A stretch of 64,000 nt of DNA, from positions 7,467,501-7,531,500 of the forward strand of contig NZ_JAZHRV010000001.1 of the NCBI RefSeq assembly GCF_036924595.1, in the 5' to 3' direction. Below the pieces are notes generated by a model. That model searched no databases. It was not told the DNA's origin and saw nothing but the letters and a program-made list of their open reading frames with translations. This DNA comes from Bradyrhizobium algeriense. GTDB lineage: Bacteria; Pseudomonadota; Alphaproteobacteria; Rhizobiales; Xanthobacteraceae. Within the stretch, counting starts at the first letter, position 1. Every line of letters begins with the position of its first letter. The translations under genes were made by a program, and so were the position numbers. This document shows positions 24,087-32,640 of this stretch, one piece after another.

Positions 24087-24950
24087 ATGGGCGAGGCCAA
24101 AATCCTGCTGCGCGATGCCGCAGACCTGGCGGCGGTTGTTCCGACGGAAGTCGAGCGCAAGCTGACGGTGCCGGAGCTGTTATGGAACGACGGCTTCGTC
24201 CGCAAATCCGTTATCATCATCTTCCTCGCCGCAGCCTGGGAGATCTACGGCACCGTCCTCGACAATCCGCTGCTGTTCCCGACCTTCCACGACACGATTC
24301 TGACGATGTTCGACAAGGTGCGCGATGGGACTATTCCCATGCGCGCCTGGGCGTCGCTGAAAGTACTGTTCATGGGATATGCCGCCGGCATCGTGCTCGC
24401 GGCGATCTTCACCGTTCTCGCGATCTCGACCCGGATCGGCACGGATTTTCTCGAAACCATCACCGCGATGTTCAATCCCTTGCCGGCGATCGCGCTGCTG
24501 CCGCTGGCGCTGATCTGGTTCGGGTTGGGCAATGGCAGCCTCGTGTTCGTGTTGATCCATTCGGTGCTGTGGCCGGTCGCGCTCAACACCCATTCCGGCT
24601 TCAAGAGCGTGTCGAACACGCTGCGCATGGTCGGCCGCAATTACGGCCTGCGCGGTTTGCCCTATGTCGCCCGTATTCTCATTCCTGCTGCCTTCGGTTC
24701 TATCCTGACCGGCCTTAAGATCGGCTGGGCGTTTGCCTGGCGCACGCTGATCGCCGCCGAACTCGTGTTTGGCGTGTCGTCGGGGCAGGGTGGTCTCGGC
24801 TGGTTCATTTTCGAAAACCGTAACCTGCTGGATATCCCTGCGGTGTTCGCTGGCCTGTTGACGGTGATCGTGATCGGCTTGATTGTCGAGAACCTGATCT
24901 TCCGCACGATCGAGCGCAACACCGTCCAAAAATGGGGTACGCAATCATGA
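24087..24950 (+). CDS. ABC transporter permease, SsuC/TauC type
   Basis: A 287-residue membrane protein with about six helices (for example SVIIIFLAAAWEIYGTVL, LKVLFMGYAAGIVLAAIFTVLAI, VFAGLLTVIVIGLIVENLIF). The EAA-type cytoplasmic loop reads AFGSILTGLKIGWAFAWRTLIAAEL. It completes the importer with the two preceding genes. Its TGA overlaps the ATG of the dehydratase (ATGA), so uptake and catabolism are translationally coupled. Confidence 0.92.
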   Translation: MGEAKILLRDAADLAAVVPTEVERKLTVPELLWNDGFVRKSVIIIFLAAAWEIYGTVLDNPLLFPTFHDTILTMFDKVRDGTIPMRAWASLKVLFMGYAAGIVLAAIFTVLAISTRIGTDFLETITAMFNPLPAIALLPLALIWFGLGNGSLVFVLIHSVLWPVALNTHSGFKSVSNTLRMVGRNYGLRGLPYVARILIPAAFGSILTGLKIGWAFAWRTLIAAELVFGVSSGQGGLGWFIFENRNLLDIPAVFAGLLTVIVIGLIVENLIFRTIERNTVQKWGTQS

Positions 24951-26680
24951 CCAAGAAGAACCCCGCCGAGCTCCGCAGCGCGCGCTGGTTCGCGCCCGAC
25001 GATCTTCGCGCTTTCGGCCACCGCTCGCGCGCCATGCAGATGGGCTATGCGCCGGAGGAATGGAAGGGCCGGCCTGTTATCGCGATCCTCAACACCTGGT
25101 CGGACGCGCAGCCCTGCCACATGCATTTCAAATCGCGCGTCGACGACGTCAAGCGCGGCATCCTGATGGCGGGCGGCTTCCCGATGGAGCTGCCGGCGCT
25201 GTCGCTGTCGGAATCGTTTCTGAAGCCGACCACCATGCTCTATCGCAACATGCTGGCGATGGACGCGGAGGAATTGCTGCGCGGCCATCCCGTCGACGGC
25301 GTGGTGCTGATGGGCGGCTGCGACAAGACCACGCCGGGCCTGCTGTTAGGGGCCACCAGCATGAACCTCCCGACGATCTATCTGCCCGCGGGCCCGATGC
25401 TGCGCGGCAACTGGAAGGGCAAGACGCTGGGCTCCGGCTCGGACGCCTGGAAATACTGGGACGAGCGGCGCGCCGGAAAGATCTCCGACAAGGACTGGGT
25501 CGATGTCGAGGCGGGCATCGCCCGCAGCTACGGCACCTGCATGACCATGGGCACCGCCTCCACCATGACGGCGATTGCGGAATCGATCGGCATGACCTTG
25601 CCGGGCGCGTCCTCGATTCCCGCCGCTGATGCCGGCCACATCCGCATGGCCTCGGAATGCGGCCGCCGCATCGTCGAGATGGTGTGGGAGGATCTGACGC
25701 CGGAAAAAATCCAGACCCGAAAAGCCTTCGAGAACGCCATTACGGTCGCGATGGCGATGGGCTGCTCGACCAACGCGATCATCCATCTGATCGCGCAGGC
25801 GCGTCGTGCCGGCCAGGACATCGGGCTCGACGATTTCGAAACGGCCAGCCGCAAGGTGCCTGTGATCGCCAATGTGCGCCCGAGCGGCGATAAATACCTG
25901 ATGGAGGATTTCTTCTATGCCGGCGGCCTGCCGGGCCTGATGAGCCGCATCAGGGAGCATCTGCATCTCGACGTCATGACGGTGACCGGCGAGACGCTCG
26001 GCGACAACATCGCGCGCGCCGAAGTCTATAATGACGACGTCATTCGTACCGTGAAGGACCCGATCTACAAGGAGGGCGCGCTCGCCGTGCTCAAGGGCAA
26101 TCTCGCGCCCGACGGCTGCGTGATCAAGCCCAGCGCCTGCGAACCGCGCTTCCTCAAGCACACCGGCCCGGCGCTGGTGTTCGACGATTACCCCTCGATG
26201 AAGAAGGCGATCGACGATCCGAATCTGGACGTCACCGCCGATCACGTGCTGATCCTACGCAATGCCGGCCCGCAGGGCGGACCCGGCATGCCGGAATGGG
26301 GCATGCTGCCGATCCCGACAAAACTGGTGAAGCAGGGCGTGCGCGACATGGTGCGGCTGTCGGACGCGCGCATGAGCGGCACCAGCTACGGCGCCTGCAT
26401 CCTGCATGTCTCGCCGGAGTCCTATGTCGGTGGCCCGCTGGCCCTGGTGCGAACCGGCGACAAGATCACGCTCGACGTCAACGCACGCACCATCAACCTC
26501 GATGTCCCGGAAGCCGAACTCGCAAAGCGCCGTGCCGCATGGAAGGCGCCGGAGCCGCGCTACGAGCGCGGCTATGGCTGGATGTTCACCAAGCATATCA
26601 AGCAGGCCAATGAAGGCTGCGATTTCGATTTTCTGGAGACCGGGTTTGGGGCGCCGGTGGAGGAGCCCTCGATTTACTAG
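24947..26680 (+). CDS. IlvD/Edd-family sugar-acid dehydratase (arabonate dehydratase-like)
   Basis: A 577-residue protein; the ATG at 24947 overlaps the permease stop. It has the three IlvD/Edd cysteine motifs for the Fe-S cluster: NTWSDAQPCHMH, LMGGCDKTTPG and SYGTCMTMGTAST. The carbamylated-Lys/Mg region and the C-terminal LSDARMSGTSYGACILHVSPES follow. The size and the ARWFAPDDLRAFGHRSR start are those of pentonate or hexonate dehydratases (L-arabinonate type) rather than of branched-chain IlvD. It dehydrates an aldonate to a 2-keto-3-deoxy acid. The transporter, lactonase and semialdehyde dehydrogenase in the same locus support a non-phosphorylative sugar-acid route. The exact sugar is not decidable here. 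Confidence 0.88.
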   Translation: MTKKNPAELRSARWFAPDDLRAFGHRSRAMQMGYAPEEWKGRPVIAILNTWSDAQPCHMHFKSRVDDVKRGILMAGGFPMELPALSLSESFLKPTTMLYRNMLAMDAEELLRGHPVDGVVLMGGCDKTTPGLLLGATSMNLPTIYLPAGPMLRGNWKGKTLGSGSDAWKYWDERRAGKISDKDWVDVEAGIARSYGTCMTMGTASTMTAIAESIGMTLPGASSIPAADAGHIRMASECGRRIVEMVWEDLTPEKIQTRKAFENAITVAMAMGCSTNAIIHLIAQARRAGQDIGLDDFETASRKVPVIANVRPSGDKYLMEDFFYAGGLPGLMSRIREHLHLDVMTVTGETLGDNIARAEVYNDDVIRTVKDPIYKEGALAVLKGNLAPDGCVIKPSACEPRFLKHTGPALVFDDYPSMKKAIDDPNLDVTADHVLILRNAGPQGGPGMPEWGMLPIPTKLVKQGVRDMVRLSDARMSGTSYGACILHVSPESYVGGPLALVRTGDKITLDVNARTINLDVPEAELAKRRAAWKAPEPRYERGYGWMFTKHIKQANEGCDFDFLETGFGAPVEEPSIY

Positions 26681-26703
26681 CCGTAATCCGTCCAGCGGTA
26701 ATA

Positions 26704-26815
26704 CGTCATTGCGAGCGCAGCGAAGCAATCCATCTCACGGCACGAAGAAAGAGTGGATTGCTTCGTCGCTTCGCTCCCTTGCGCAAACGCTTCGCGTTTG
26801 TCGCAGGCAATGACG
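26704..26815. repeat. Dispersed palindromic element (CGTCATTGCGAGCG family)
   Basis: The element begins CGTCATTGCGAGCGCAGCG and ends GCAATGACG. Internal complementary parts, GAAGCAATCCA and TGGATTGCTTC, make a long hairpin. A truncated copy lies at 38781-38808. Elements of this sequence are common between Bradyrhizobium genes. It separates the dehydratase from the lactonase without a visible promoter change. Confidence 0.7.
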
Positions 26816-26863
26816 TTCTAAGAGCTGAGCAAAAACAGAAGACGACCCAGGGGAGGACTACCA

Positions 26864-27955
26864 ATGACCATGTCTCGACGCAACCTGCTCGCAGGGGCCG
26901 GCGCCGCTGCTGCCACGACGCTTCTCGCGCGCACAGCCGGCGCGCAATCGTTTCCGTTCACGCCGAACCAGCGCTATCCCGATCCAGCGGTGCAGATCCT
27001 CGATCCCAGCTTCGCAAAGTACCGGATCTATTCCTCGACGGTCGAGCAGGTCGCGACCGGCATGCGCTGGGCCGAAGGGCCGGCATACTTCCCCGAGGGC
27101 GGCTATCTCCTGTTCTCCGACATCCCGAACAATCGCATCATGAAGTTCGACGAGAAGACCAACCAGACCAGCGTCTTCCGCGCTAACGCCAACTACGCCA
27201 ATGGCAACGCCCGCGACCGCCAGGGCCGGCTCGTCACCTGCGAGCATTCGGTCACCCGCCGCGTCACCCGCACCGAGAAGGACGGCAAGATCACCGTGCT
27301 CGCCGACAAGTTCGAGGGCAAGCGGCTGAACGCACCCAATGATATTGTGGTCAAGTCCGACGACACCATCTGGTTCACCGATCCCTTGTTCGGCATCAAC
27401 GGCGAGTGGGAAGGCAAGAAGGAAAAGCCCGAGCAGGCCACCACCAACGTCTATCGCCTCACCAAGGACGGCAAACTCACCGCCGTCATTACCGACATCG
27501 TCAATCCCAACGGGCTCGCGTTCTCGCCGGACGAAAAGAAACTCTATGTCGTGGAGTGGAAGGGCACGCCCAACCGCAGCATCTGGAGTTTTGACGTCAA
27601 CGACGACGGCACGGTGGGCGGCAAGACCAAGCTGATCGACGCTGCCGACCAGGGCGCGCTCGACGGTTTTCGTGTCGACCGCGACGGCAATCTGTGGTGC
27701 GGCTGGGGCTCCAACGGCGCGCTGCAAGGTGAGCCGACCGATGTCGGCGGCCGAAAAGTGTTCCAGCTCAAGGGCAAGTCCGAGGATCTCGACGGCGTGA
27801 TGGTGTTCAGCCCCGCCGGCAAGCCGCTCGCCCACATTCGCCTGCCGGAGCGCTGCGCCAACCTCACCTTCGGCGGCCCGAAGAACAATCGCCTTTATAT
27901 GACGAGCTGCCACTCGGTCTACGCGCTGTATGTGGAATCGCATGGGGCGGTTTGA
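26864..27955 (+). CDS. SMP-30/gluconolactonase-family lactonase, Tat-exported
   Basis: A 363-residue protein with GGGGAGGA before the ATG. It has a twin-arginine signal (MSRRNLLAGAGAAAATTLLA, cleavage near AGA) and then a six-bladed propeller of the SMP-30 type. Metal-site segments are visible: WAEGPAYFPEG, RLNAPNDIVV and NPNGLAFSPDEKKLYV. These enzymes open sugar lactones to aldonates. Export to the periplasm means the aldonate could be formed there and then taken up by the adjacent ABC importer, which fits the gene order. It follows the dehydratase after an intergenic palindromic repeat. Confidence 0.86.
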   Translation: MTMSRRNLLAGAGAAAATTLLARTAGAQSFPFTPNQRYPDPAVQILDPSFAKYRIYSSTVEQVATGMRWAEGPAYFPEGGYLLFSDIPNNRIMKFDEKTNQTSVFRANANYANGNARDRQGRLVTCEHSVTRRVTRTEKDGKITVLADKFEGKRLNAPNDIVVKSDDTIWFTDPLFGINGEWEGKKEKPEQATTNVYRLTKDGKLTAVITDIVNPNGLAFSPDEKKLYVVEWKGTPNRSIWSFDVNDDGTVGGKTKLIDAADQGALDGFRVDRDGNLWCGWGSNGALQGEPTDVGGRKVFQLKGKSEDLDGVMVFSPAGKPLAHIRLPERCANLTFGGPKNNRLYMTSCHSVYALYVESHGAV

Positions 27956-27963
27956 TTGATCCT

Positions 27964-28069
27964 GTCGTTCCGGGGCGATGCGAAGCATCGAACCCCAATG
28001 TGCAATTGCACATTGTGGAACCTCGAGATTCCGGGTTCGCTCGCTAACGCGAGCGCCCCGGAATGACGA
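27964..28069. repeat. Dispersed palindromic element (GTCGTTCCGGGGC family)
   Basis: Outer arms GTCGTTCCGGGGC and GCCCCGGAATGACGAC, with inner palindromes GATGCGAAGCATC and CAATGTGCAATTGCACATTG. It is a composite intergenic repeat of the kind found in many copies in Bradyrhizobium. It ends 19 bp before the RraA-like start. Confidence 0.65.
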
Positions 28070-28088
28070 CGAAGAAAGCGAGAAAGCT

Positions 28089-28808
28089 ATGACAAAACTG
28101 AGCGACGCCACCCGCAACAAACTCAAGACGGTCTCTACCGCCACCGTCGCCACCGCGCTGTTCAAGCGCGGTTTTCGCATCCAGATGATCCAGGACGTGC
28201 ACCCGCTCGGCCCCGATCAGCCGGTGCTGGTCGGCGAAGCCTTTACGCTGCGCTACATGCCGGCGCGCGAGGATCTCAACAAGATCGACGTGTTCCGCGA
28301 CCGCGGCCACCCGCAGCGCAAGGCGATCGAGGATTGCCCGCCCGGCGCGGTGCTGGTCATGGACAGCCGCAAGGATGCCCGTGCCGCGTCCGCCGGCGCC
28401 ATTCTGGTGACGCGGCTGATGCAGCGCGGCTGCGCCGGCGTGATCACCGATGGCGGCTTTCGTGATTCCGCCGAGATCGCGGCTCTCGGCTTTCCCGCCT
28501 ATCACCACCGCCCCAGCGCGCCGACCAATTTGACGCTGCATCAGGCAATCGAGATCAACGTCCCGATCGGCTGCGGTGACGCGCCGGTATTTCCCGGCGA
28601 CGTCATCCTCGGTGATCGCGACGGCGTGATCGTGATCCCGGCGCACCTGGCGGATGAGATAGCGGACGAGGCGGTCGAGATGACTGCGTTCGAGGATTTT
28701 GTTACAGAGGAAGTGCGCAAGGGCCGCTCGATCCTTGGCCTCTATCCCGCAACCGACGAGCAGACGCCGAAGGATTTTGCTGCTTGGCGCAAGGCCAACG
28801 GACGATAG
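28089..28808 (+). CDS. RraA/HMG-aldolase-family protein
   Basis: A 239-residue protein from the ATG at 28089. The fold signature is clear: STATVATALFKRG, then VLVMDSRKDARAASAGAILVT, then GVITDGGFRDSAEIAALGFPAYHH. The last carries the RD pair and the preceding acidic position that bind Mg and the 2-oxo acid in HMG/CHA aldolases. C-terminally it has VPIGCGDAPVFPGDVILGDRDGVIVIP. Family members are either RNase E regulators or class II pyruvate aldolases. Its place between a lactonase and a semialdehyde dehydrogenase argues for a 2-keto-3-deoxy-acid aldolase or related lyase. Confidence 0.82.
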   Translation: MTKLSDATRNKLKTVSTATVATALFKRGFRIQMIQDVHPLGPDQPVLVGEAFTLRYMPAREDLNKIDVFRDRGHPQRKAIEDCPPGAVLVMDSRKDARAASAGAILVTRLMQRGCAGVITDGGFRDSAEIAALGFPAYHHRPSAPTNLTLHQAIEINVPIGCGDAPVFPGDVILGDRDGVIVIPAHLADEIADEAVEMTAFEDFVTEEVRKGRSILGLYPATDEQTPKDFAAWRKANGR

Positions 28809-28863
28809 TCTTCTATTCCCGGACGCGCGATCCAAAACCGACGTAACAGTGGAGAAACCGCCC

Positions 28864-30306
28864 ATGCTGATGTTCAACAATCTGATCGACGGCGAATGGT
28901 TGTCCGATGGTGCTCGCGCGCCGAACGTCAATCCATCCGATACCAAGGACATCGTCGGCGAAGCCGTGCGCGGCACGCGTGCGCAAGCCGAGGCTGCGAT
29001 TGCGGCTGCCAAAGCGGCGTTTCCGGCATGGTCGCGATCGACGCCGCAAGCGCGCTACGACATCCTGAAAAAGGCGTCGGACGAAATCCTGGCCCGCAAG
29101 GACGAGCTGGGCCGGCTGTTGTCGCGCGAGGAAGGCAAGACGCTGCCGGAAGGCATCGGCGAAGTCGCACGCGCCGGCCAGATCTTTGCGTTCTTTGCCG
29201 GCGAATGCCTGCGGATGGCGGGCGAGAAACTCGCTTCCGTGCGCCCCGGCATCGACATCGAGATCACGCGCGAAGCGCTGGGTGTTGTCGGCTTGATCAC
29301 ACCATGGAATTTCCCGATCGCGATTCCGGCCTGGAAGATCGCGCCAGCGCTGGCCTATGGCAACACCGTGGTGGTCAAGCCCGCCGATCTTGTTCCGGGC
29401 TCGACCTGGGCGCTGGTCGATATTCTACACCGGGCGGGCCTGCCCAAGGGCGTGCTCAACCTCGTGATCGGGCGCGGTTCTGAAGTCGGCGCGGTCTTGC
29501 TGGAGCATCCCGATGTTGCCGCGATCAGCTTCACCGGCTCGGTGGCCACCGGCCAGAAGGTCGCGGCGGCCTGCATTGCTTCGCGGCCGATGAAGAAGTT
29601 TCAGCTGGAAATGGGCGGCAAGAATCCGCTGGTCGTTCTGGATGACGCGGATCTGAAGGTGGCGGTGGAATGTGCCGCCAATAGCGCGTTCTTTTCCACC
29701 GGGCAGCGTTGCACCGCCGCCTCGCGGCTGATCGTCACCGCCGGCATCCACGACAGATTCGTGGAGGCCCTCACCGAGCGAATGCGCGGCCTGAAGGTCG
29801 ACGACGCCGTCAAGGCCGGCACGGATATCGGCCCGGTGGTAGATCAGAGCCAGCTCGATCAGGATCTCAAATATATCAGCATCGGCAAGGACGAAGGCGC
29901 CAAGCTTGCCTTCGGTGGCGAACTTCTCAATCGCGCGGCGCCCGGCTTCTATCTGCAACCGGCATTGTTCACCGGCGTGGCCAACACGATGCGGATCGCG
30001 CGCGAGGAAATATTCGGGCCGGTGGCCGCGGTCATCAGGGTCAAGGATTATGCCGAAGCGCTGGCGACCGCCAACGACACCGAGTTTGGCCTGTCATCCG
30101 GCATCTGTACCACCAGCCTGAAATACGCCAGCGACTACAAGCGCAATTCCGAAGCCGGCATGGTGATGGTAAACCTGCCGATCGCCGGCGTCGATTACCA
30201 CGTGCCGTTCGGCGGTCGAAAGGGCTCCAGCTTCGGTGCCCGTGAACAGGGCCGCTACGCCGCTGAGTTCTATACGACGGTCAAGACGGCTTATACGATG
30301 CCGTAA
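28864..30306 (+). CDS. NAD(P)-dependent aldehyde dehydrogenase, ketoglutarate-semialdehyde type
   Basis: A 480-residue protein from the ATG at 28864, with GGAG upstream. It has the ALDH residues: TPWNFP (Asn), the nucleotide-binding FTGSVATGQKV, the general base in LEMGGKNPLVV and the nucleophile in TGQRCTAASRL. The length and segments such as GIDIEITREALGVVGLITPWNFPIA resemble alpha-ketoglutaric semialdehyde dehydrogenases. Those close the non-phosphorylative pentonate and glucarate routes by giving 2-oxoglutarate. It is the last gene of the operon and is followed by a long hairpin. Confidence 0.87.
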   Translation: MLMFNNLIDGEWLSDGARAPNVNPSDTKDIVGEAVRGTRAQAEAAIAAAKAAFPAWSRSTPQARYDILKKASDEILARKDELGRLLSREEGKTLPEGIGEVARAGQIFAFFAGECLRMAGEKLASVRPGIDIEITREALGVVGLITPWNFPIAIPAWKIAPALAYGNTVVVKPADLVPGSTWALVDILHRAGLPKGVLNLVIGRGSEVGAVLLEHPDVAAISFTGSVATGQKVAAACIASRPMKKFQLEMGGKNPLVVLDDADLKVAVECAANSAFFSTGQRCTAASRLIVTAGIHDRFVEALTERMRGLKVDDAVKAGTDIGPVVDQSQLDQDLKYISIGKDEGAKLAFGGELLNRAAPGFYLQPALFTGVANTMRIAREEIFGPVAAVIRVKDYAEALATANDTEFGLSSGICTTSLKYASDYKRNSEAGMVMVNLPIAGVDYHVPFGGRKGSSFGAREQGRYAAEFYTTVKTAYTMP

Positions 30307-30315
30307 TGAGTTGCC

Positions 30316-30354
30316 GGCTCCCTCACCTGGCGCGTAGCGCCGGGTGAGGGAGCC
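30316..30354. terminator. Bidirectional hairpin between convergent genes
   Basis: 18-bp arms (GGCTCCCTCACC and GGTGAGGGAGCC as outer parts, GGCGC/GCGCC inside, one mismatch) enclose a GTA loop. It starts 9 bp after the aldehyde dehydrogenase stop and ends 3 bp before the stop of the convergent peptidase gene. Confidence 0.7.
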
Positions 30355-30356
30355 AC

Positions 30357-32474
30357 TTAGACCTCCGCCTTCTCCGTCAGCCCCACCGCCCACAGCGCGA
30401 ACGCATAGGCGATCGCCACTTCATCCAGCCGGTTGAACCGCCCCGACGCGCCGCCGTGGCCGGCGCCCATGTTGGTGCGCAGCAGCACCGGGCCGCCGCC
30501 GCTCATGGTCGGGCGCAGCCGCGCGATCCATTTCGCGGGCTCCCAATAGGTGACGCGCGGATCGGTCAGGCCGCCCATCGCCAGGATGGCGGGATACTCC
30601 TTTGCCGCGAGGTTGTCGTAGGGCGAGTACGACAAAATGGTGCGAAAGTCCTTTTCGCTCTCGATCGGATTACCCCATTCCGGCCATTCCGGCGGCGTCA
30701 GCGGCAGCGTGTCGTCGAGCATCGTGTTGAGTACATCTACGAACGGCACCTCGGCGACGATGCCCGCGAACAATTCATCTGATCGGTTGGCGACCGCGCC
30801 CATCAGCATGCCGCCGGCGCTGCCGCCATGGCCGACGATGCGCTTTGCGCTGGTGTACTTCGCCTCGATCAGTGCGCGCCCGGCCGCGGCGAAATCATCG
30901 AACGAGTTCGTCTTCTTCTCGCGCTTGCCGTCGAGATACCAGCCCCAGCCTTTATCCGCGCCGCCGCGGATATGCGCGATCGCATAGACAAAGCCGCGAT
31001 CGACCAGCGACAGCCGGTTGGCGGCGAACGAGGCCGGCATCGCCATGCCATAGGAGCCGTAGCCGTAGAGCAGCAGCGGCGCGTTGCCGTCGCGTACCAG
31101 ATCCTTGCGGTGCAGGATCGAGACCGGCACCAACGCGCCGTCATGCGAGGTCGCCATGATGCGCGTGGTGACGTAGTCGGCGGGGTTGTGGCCGGACGGA
31201 ATCTCCTGCCGCTTGCGCAGCAGGCGCGCCCGCGTGGCCATGTCGTAATCATAGACTTCCGCCGGCGTCGTCATCGACGAATAGGAGAACCGCAAATTCG
31301 TGGTCTCGAACTCGTAGCTGCCCATGGTGTCGAGCGAGTAGGCCGCCTCGTCGAAGGCGATGGCGTGCTCTTCGCCCGTCGCGAGATCGCGGATGATGAT
31401 CGCGGGCAGCGCGTTGGCGCGCTCCAGCCGCACCATGTGGCCGGCATAGAGTTCGACATCGAGCACATAGACGCCCTCGCGATATGGAATCAGGTCGCGC
31501 CAGTTGGCGCGTTCGGGGGCGGCGAGGGGCGCTGTCACGACCTTGAAGTCGATCGCGTCATCCGCGTTGGTGAGAATGAACAACTCATCGCCGCGGTCGG
31601 CGAGCGAATACTGCACGCCTTCCTCGCGCGCCGCGACCAGCCGCGGCGGCGCCTCGGGATGTTCGAGGTCGATCAGCCGTTGCTCCGAGGTCTCGTGATC
31701 GCCGCCGGCGATGACGCAGAAGCGGCCGGAAGAGCTTTCGTGCAGATGGGTGAACCAGCCGGAATCCTGTTCCTCATAAACCAGCGTGTCGTCGGCCTGT
31801 TTGGTGCCGAGCTTGTGGCGCCAGACCTGCATCGGGCGATGGTTGTCGTCGAGCTTGACGTAAAAGAAGCTGTTGCAATCCTTGCTCCAGACGATGCCGC
31901 CGTCGGTCTCCTCGACCAAATCGTCTCGGTCGGCCCCAGTGCTCCAATCGCGCACGCGAATCGAGAAATATTCCGAGCCCTTGGTATCGGCGCTCCACGC
32001 CTGCAGTTTGTGGTCATGCGAATGCCGTGCGCTGCCGAACTTGAAGTATTCGTGGTTTGCGGCCAGCGCGTCGCCGTCGAGCACGATCTGCACGTCGCCG
32101 CCATCGCGCGGCGTGCGGCCGAACAGTTCATGCTGCCCGCCCTCGCGGAACTTTCGCAAATAAGCAAATGGGCCGTCCGGTGCGGGCACGCTGGAATCGT
32201 CTTCCTTGATCCGCCCGCGCATTTCCGCGACCAGCTTCTTCTGCAGAGGGCCGGTATGGCCGAGCAGGCTCTCGGTGTAGCCGTTCTCGGCTTCCAGATA
32301 CTTTCTGATATCCGGGTCGAGTATCGCTGGATCGCGCAGCACCTCCTGCCATCTGGCATCCTTCAGCCACGCATAGTCGTCGGTCACCGTAATGCCGTGC
32401 GTGGTGAAGGTGTGCGGGCGGCGCGGGGCTGATGGAGGCGACAGGGCAGGTTTCTCGGTGGCGGCTTGGGTCAC
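30357..32474 (-). CDS. ptrB: Oligopeptidase B (prolyl oligopeptidase family S9A)
   Basis: A 705-residue cytosolic serine peptidase. The N-terminal half is a beta-propeller lid (YAWLKDARWQEVL near residue 34). The C-terminal alpha/beta hydrolase domain has the nucleophile in GHGGSAGGMLMGAV, the Asp in GLTDPRVTYWEPAKW and the His in MGAGHGGASGRF. IRGGADKGWGWY and NSFDDFAAAGRALIE are oligopeptidase B markers. It cleaves short peptides after basic residues. It lies downstream of the iron-type ABC operon on the same strand, but separated from it by a palindromic repeat, so joint transcription is unlikely. Confidence 0.9.
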   Translation of the reverse strand: MTQAATEKPALSPPSAPRRPHTFTTHGITVTDDYAWLKDARWQEVLRDPAILDPDIRKYLEAENGYTESLLGHTGPLQKKLVAEMRGRIKEDDSSVPAPDGPFAYLRKFREGGQHELFGRTPRDGGDVQIVLDGDALAANHEYFKFGSARHSHDHKLQAWSADTKGSEYFSIRVRDWSTGADRDDLVEETDGGIVWSKDCNSFFYVKLDDNHRPMQVWRHKLGTKQADDTLVYEEQDSGWFTHLHESSSGRFCVIAGGDHETSEQRLIDLEHPEAPPRLVAAREEGVQYSLADRGDELFILTNADDAIDFKVVTAPLAAPERANWRDLIPYREGVYVLDVELYAGHMVRLERANALPAIIIRDLATGEEHAIAFDEAAYSLDTMGSYEFETTNLRFSYSSMTTPAEVYDYDMATRARLLRKRQEIPSGHNPADYVTTRIMATSHDGALVPVSILHRKDLVRDGNAPLLLYGYGSYGMAMPASFAANRLSLVDRGFVYAIAHIRGGADKGWGWYLDGKREKKTNSFDDFAAAGRALIEAKYTSAKRIVGHGGSAGGMLMGAVANRSDELFAGIVAEVPFVDVLNTMLDDTLPLTPPEWPEWGNPIESEKDFRTILSYSPYDNLAAKEYPAILAMGGLTDPRVTYWEPAKWIARLRPTMSGGGPVLLRTNMGAGHGGASGRFNRLDEVAIAYAFALWAVGLTEKAEV

Positions 32475-32539
32475 GCGGTCCTCGTGGGGCTCAATGATTG
32501 TGCCTTATATCGGGGCGAATGTGGCGGATTACCAGATGT

Positions 32540-32628
32540 GTAGGGTGGGCAAAGCGACAGCGTGCCCACCATTCCTTGCGGAGGGCTTGATGGTGGGCAC
32601 GGCGCAAAAGCGCCTTTGCCCACCCTAC
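32540..32628. repeat. Palindromic intergenic element (GTAGGGTGGGCAAAG family)
   Basis: Arms GTAGGGTGGGCAAAGCG and CGCCTTTGCCCACCCTAC, with inner GTGCCCACCAT and ATGGTGGGCAC pairs. It forms a long hairpin between the permease and ptrB genes. It is a dispersed element type and can also act as terminator. Confidence 0.7.
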
Positions 32629-32640
32629 GGCTCGGGGCTT

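Noticed and set aside
28089..28808. RraA-like protein as RNase E activity regulator
   Set aside because: The catabolic operon context and the retained aldolase residues make an enzymatic role more likely, although naming by similarity would give RraA.
30828..32432. 534-codon frame antisense to ptrB
   Set aside because: The minus strand encodes a complete oligopeptidase B with its catalytic triad; the antisense product has no recognisable segment.
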